Below, piece by piece: positions 51,385-56,351 of a stretch of 56,351 nt of DNA. This DNA is from Tubiluchus corallicola (lineage: Eukaryota; Priapulida; Priapulimorpha; Priapulimorphida; Tubiluchidae): assembly GCA_030141605.1 (NCBI GenBank), contig JAQGDQ010000668.1, positions 59,384-115,734 on the forward strand, given 5' to 3'. How positions within the stretch are numbered: the first letter of the stretch is position 1; the number at the start of each line of letters is the position of its first letter. The notes beneath the pieces were generated by a model. That model was not told where the DNA came from. It saw nothing but the letters and a program-made list of their open reading frames with translations, and did not search any database. The position numbers and the translations under genes are program-made.

Positions 51385-53937
51385 CTTTACACTACGCCTA
51401 GGACTACGCATTCAAACAAACTCACTACTCTACGCCAAGGACTACGCATTCAAACAAACTCACTACTCTACGCCAAGGACTACGCATTCAAACAAATTCA
51501 CTGCACTACGCCAAGGACTACGCATTCAAACAAACTCATTACACTACGCCTAGGACTACGCATTCAAACAAACTCATTACACTACGGCAAGGACTAAGCA
51601 TTCAAACAAACTCATTACACTATGCCAAGGACTACGCATTCAAACAAATTCACTGCACTACGCCAAGGACTACGCATTCAAACAAACTCATTACATTACG
51701 CCTAGGGCTACGCATTCAAACAAATTCACTACACTACGCCAAGAACTACGCATTCAAACAAACTCATTACACTACGGCAAGGACTACGCATTCAAACAAA
51801 CTCTTTACACTACGGCAAGGACTACACATTCAAACAAACTCATTACACTACGTCAAGGACTACACATTCTAACAAACACATTACACTACGCCTAGGACTA
51901 CACATTCAAACAAACTCATTACACTACGCCTAGGACTACGCATTCAAACAAACTCATTACACTACGCCTAGGACTACGCATTCAAACAAACTCATTACAC
52001 TACACCTAGGACTACGCATTCAAACAAACTCATTACACTACGTCAAGGACTACGCATTCAAACAAACTCATTACACTACGGCAAGGACTACGCATTTAAA
52101 CAAACTCATTACACTACGTCAAGGACTATGCATTCAAACAAACTCATTACACTACGTCAAGGACTACGCATTCAAACAAACTCATTACACTACGTCAAGG
52201 ACTATGCATTCAAACAAACTCATTACACTACGCCTAGGACTACGCATTCAAACAAACTCATTACACTACGCTTAGGACTACGCATTCAAACAAACTCATT
52301 ACACTACGTCAAGGACTACACATTCTAACAAACTCATTACACTACGCCTAGGACTATGCATTCAAACAAACTCATTACACTACGCCTAGGACTACGCATT
52401 CAAACAAACTCATTACACTACGCTTAGGACTACGCATTCAAACAAACTCATTACACTACGGCAAGGACTACGCATTTAAACAAACTCATTACACTACGTC
52501 AAGGACTACGCATTCAAACAAACTCATTACAGTACGTCAAGGACTACGCATTCAAACAAACTCATTACACTTCGTCAAGGACTATGCATTCAAACAAACT
52601 CATTACACTACGCCTAGGACTACGCATTCAAACAAACTCATTACACTACGCTTAGGACTACGCATTCAAACAAACTCATTACACTACGTCAAGGACTACA
52701 CATTCTAACAAACTCATTACACTACGCCTAGGACTATGCATTCAAACAAACTCATTACACTACGCCTAGGACTACGCATTCAAACAAACTCATTACACTA
52801 CACTTAGGACTATGCATTCAAACAAACTCATTACACTACGTCAAGGACTACACATTCTAACAAACTCATCACACTACGCCTAGGACTACACATTCAAACA
52901 AACTCATTACACTACGCCTAGGACTACGCATTCAAACAAACTCATTACACTACGCCTAGGACTACGCATTCAAACAAACTCATTACACTACACCTAGGAC
53001 TACGCATTCAAACAAACTCATTACACTACGTCAAGGACTACGCATTCAAACAAACTCATTACACTACGCCTACGACTACGCATTCTAACAAACTCATTAC
53101 ACTACGCCTAGGACTACGCATTCAAACAAACTCATTACACTACGTCAAGGACTACGCATTCAAACAAACTCATTACACTACGGCAAGGACTACGCATTCA
53201 AACAAACTCATTACACTACGTCAAGGACTACGCATTCAAACAAACTCATTACACTACGTCAAGGACTACGCATTCAAACAAACTCATTACACTACGGCAA
53301 GGACTACGCATTCAAACAAACTCTTTACACTACGGCAAGGACTACACATTCTAACAAACTCATTACACTACGCCTAGGACTACGCATTCAAACAAACTCA
53401 TTACACTACGCCTAGGACTACGCATTCAAACAAACTCATTACACTACGCCTAGTACTACGCATTCAAACAAACTCATTACACTACGTCAAGGACTACGCA
53501 TTCAAACAAACTCATTACACTACGCCTAGGACTACGCATTCTAACAAACTCATTACACTACGCCTAGGACTACGCATTCAAACAAACTCATTACACTACG
53601 ACAAGGACTACGCATTCAAACAAACTCTTTACACTACGGCAAGGACTACACATTCTAACAAACTCTTTACACTACGGCAAGGACTACACATTCTAACAAA
53701 CTCTTTACACTACGGCAAGGACTACGCATTCTAACAAACTCATTACACTACGACAAGGACTACACATTCTAACAAACTCTTTACACTACGGCAAGGACTA
53801 CACATTCTAACAAACTCTTTACACTACGGCAAGGACTACACATTCTAACAAACTCTTTACACTACGGCAAGGACTACACATTCTAACAAACTCTTTACAC
53901 TACGCCAAGGACTACGCATTCTAACAAACTCTTTTCA
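51385..53937. repeat. 38-bp minisatellite, about 67 copies
   Basis: The unit contains GGACTACGCATTCAAACAAA and CTCATTACACTACG, followed by a variable 4-base slot (CCTA, TCAA, GCAA, ACAA, CTTA). Groups of variants recur in order, indicating block duplication. Small plus-strand frames are repeat by-products. Confidence 0.95.
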
Positions 53938-55314
53938 CTAGACTTGAGTACATAACCTGAGGTACGTTAGCAGTTAGTACTTACCAGCGGTATATTGGGA
54001 ATCTTTTGTATAAGTTGGTAGTACTTACCCAAAAGTACGTTGGCATTCTCTTGTATGAGTGGGTAGTTTTTAAACAGGCGCACATTGGCAAGAAACTTGA
54101 AAGTAAGCAATTTTAGTAACATTAAAGAAAGTGTGAATGATTACACTATAATTGTCAACACTGCTATACGAAATTAAATTGAGTACTTTTGTATTTTTGT
54201 ATGAGTTGTTGTCACCTTTAGAATGTAGCAGGTTGCACCTAGAATATTATTCCGTCTAGTAGCCTTCAGCTTAGTTTCATTAATTTTCAGAGCACGATGA
54301 TAAATTTGCAGTACGTGTTGGTACACGCTTTCAATTACCTTGTCGCAATGAATAAAGACAATCTTACTGCCTGGCATTAACGTGTTGTTCACATGTGTAA
54401 GACTAAGTGTGTTTGCGGTGTGAAATCTCCTGCTATAAAACGTGCCTTGAATCTTGACATGACACCAAAGTTTTTGTTTAACCCTTGGCTTACTAAGGTG
54501 GGGTAAAAAATTACCCTAGGAGTGTTTGCTCACATATTTTATATTGATGCATACAACGAAATATACAACGATCGAACCAGTAATGATTAAATATTTTTCA
54601 ATTTGTTATGCAACCATACCTTGGTTTTGTTGAAAACGATTATAACATGTTTTTTTACAAAGCTCGAGTGCCAGATAATGTCAAACGTGGGGCAGCTTAT
54701 TAACATACAATTATATATAAAATATATAATGTATATATTATATATGTATATATATGTATATATGTTCAATATTATATATACAATTTTGCATTGACACTAG
54801 AGTGAATTCTACAATATTATATGTTACGCATTCTGTGAGTAGCTCTTTTAATTTGTGCGTGTAACATTATTTACAGTGACGTTAAACAAGGAGTATTGAA
54901 GTGAGTGTTAAAATCAAGGTTATTAATGTAGCAAGTTTCCTGTGAGGTAACATAAAAATGCAGATAAATTAATATGCCAAATTATTAAATTCCCAATTCA
55001 ATATTTAAATCCACAAGATTTGCAGTCAATTATCTGAAAAACTGCGCAAGTTTAATCCCTAACTCATCGAAATTCAGCAAGAAGATCTAAAAATGAAAGG
55101 GTCCTTTACAAAGTAGGTTAGTGCCGGTATTAAATTTTCATTTTTGGTTCAATACACAAGTTCTCATTTCCCAGTTCATTTAATAATACATTTCGCCTAT
55201 TTTTGTCAACTCGAGGACATCGGTATATCAAATGTTCTGGATTCTGGGCTTCCTACCACATCCGCAAAGCTCATCTCTAGCAAATCCAATATGACTCATC
55301 AATTCATTGAAATT
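53938..55314. other. Intergenic spacer between arrays
   Basis: AT-rich with a TA-rich run at 54715-54780. No supported gene or leader exon for the pentraxin gene was found on the minus strand. Confidence 0.45.
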
Positions 55315-56351
55315 TCCCTGTCCAGTCAATAACCTCCCTGTCCAGTCAATAACCTCCCTGTCCAGTCAATAACCTCACTGTCCAGTCAATAACCTCCCTG
55401 TCCAGTCAATAACCTCCCTGTCCAGTCAATAACCTCACTGTCCAGTCAATAACCTCCCTGTCCAGTCAATAACCTCCCTGTCCAGTCAATAACCTCCCTG
55501 TCCAGTCAATAACCTCACTGTCCAGTCAATAACCTCCCTGTCCAGTCAATAACCTCCCTGTCCAGTCAATAACCTCACTGTCCAGTCAATAACCTCACTG
55601 TCCAGTCAATAACCTCCCTGTCCAGTCAATAACCTCACTGTCCAGTCAATAACCTCCCTGTCCAGTCAATAACCTCACTGTCCAGTCAATAACCTCACTG
55701 TCCAGTCAATAACCTCACTGTCCAGTCAATAACCTCACTGTCCAGTCAATAACCTCACTGTCCAGTCAATAACCTCACTGTTCAGTCAATAACCTCCCTG
55801 TCCAGTCAATAACCTCCCTGTCCAGTCAATAACCTCCCTGTCCAGTCAATAACCTCACTGTCCAGTCAATAACCTCACTGTCCAGTCAATAACCTCACTG
55901 TCCAGTCAATAACCTCACTGTCCAGTCAATAACCTCACTGTCCAGTCAATAACCTCCCTGTCCAGTCAATAACCTCCCTGTCCAGTCAATAACCTCACTG
56001 TCCAGTCAATAACCTCACTGTCCAGTCAATAACCTCACTGTCCAGTCAATAACCTCACTGTCCAGTCAATAACCTCACTGTCCAGTCAATAACCTCACTG
56101 TCCAGTCAATAACCTCCCTGTCCAGTCAATAACCTCCCTGTCCAGTCAATAACCTCACTGTCCAGTCAATAACCTCACTGTCCAGTCAATAACCTCACTG
56201 TCCAGTCAATAACCTCCCTGTCCAATCAATAACCTCACTGTCCAGTCAATAACCTCACTGTCCAGTCAATAACCTCACTGTCCAGTCAATAACCTCACTG
56301 TCCAGTCAATAACTTCACTGTCCAGTCAATAACCTCCCTGTCCAGTCAATA
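55315..56351. repeat. 20-bp minisatellite, about 52 copies, continuing off the window
   Basis: The unit CTGTCCAGTCAATAACCTCM differs almost only at one position (C or A). No indel in over 1 kb; rare single changes (TTCAGT, CCAATC, AACTTC). Confidence 0.97.

Noticed and set aside
54174-54392. 72-codon minus ORF as leader exon of the pentraxin gene
   Set aside because: No hydrophobic leader and no phase-1 donor in a suitable position.

Overview
This is an AT-rich, intron-rich metazoan nuclear window. It has multi-exon genes with GT/AG introns, extracellular animal domains (haem peroxidase, ADAMTS, pentraxin, C-type lectin, EGF, PAN, ILEI/FAM3), LINE remnants, MITEs and a very high load of mini- and microsatellites. 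I cannot name the species. A marine invertebrate, perhaps a non-vertebrate deuterostome, is a guess. Exons were joined by hand from splice sites, phase continuity and domain content.

Layout. (1) 1-8.1 kb: a plus-strand animal haem peroxidase gene entering from the left. Four exons are visible (559-854, 6507-6676, 7111-7213, 8017-8074 with stop). The gap between the first two holds a 47-bp satellite (about 1.2-4.0 kb), a LINE RT fragment and MITE/LINE debris, and the exon that should carry the conserved RGRDHG-type segment is not found. (2) 9.8-10.7 kb: a long (CTG/CTA)n tract. (3) 10.9-13.0 kb: three minus-strand ADAMTS exons (end of the metalloprotease zinc site, disintegrin-like, cysteine-rich), with the rest of the gene not found. 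(4) 17.3-37.05 kb: a complete minus-strand gene of 15 exons whose joined frame gives 810 codons plus stop: signal peptide, four C-type lectin domains (CTLDs), three EGF-like modules and a C-terminal PAN/apple-like domain. (5) 38.96-50.36 kb: a second minus-strand gene, 5' incomplete, of 12 exons (about 562 codons visible): pentraxin domain, cysteine-containing linker, CTLD, the N-terminal half of an ILEI/FAM3 (GG) domain and a tentative terminal exon. (6) 50.4-56.35 kb: no gene seen. It holds a GC-rich island, a 38-bp array (about 67 copies) and a 20-bp array running off the window.

The two lectin genes lie head to tail on the same strand and both encode modular proteins that look secreted. 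Most of their introns are phase 1, the signature of exon-shuffled extracellular proteins. Peroxidase, ADAMTS, pentraxin and multi-CTLD/EGF/PAN proteins together suggest an extracellular-matrix or humoral-defence neighbourhood; that is inference. The most interesting points are the pentraxin-CTLD-ILEI combination, the 19-bp array of T-box/E-box-like sites just upstream of the start codon of the four-CTLD gene, and a MITE family carrying nuclear-receptor DR1 motifs at its ends.
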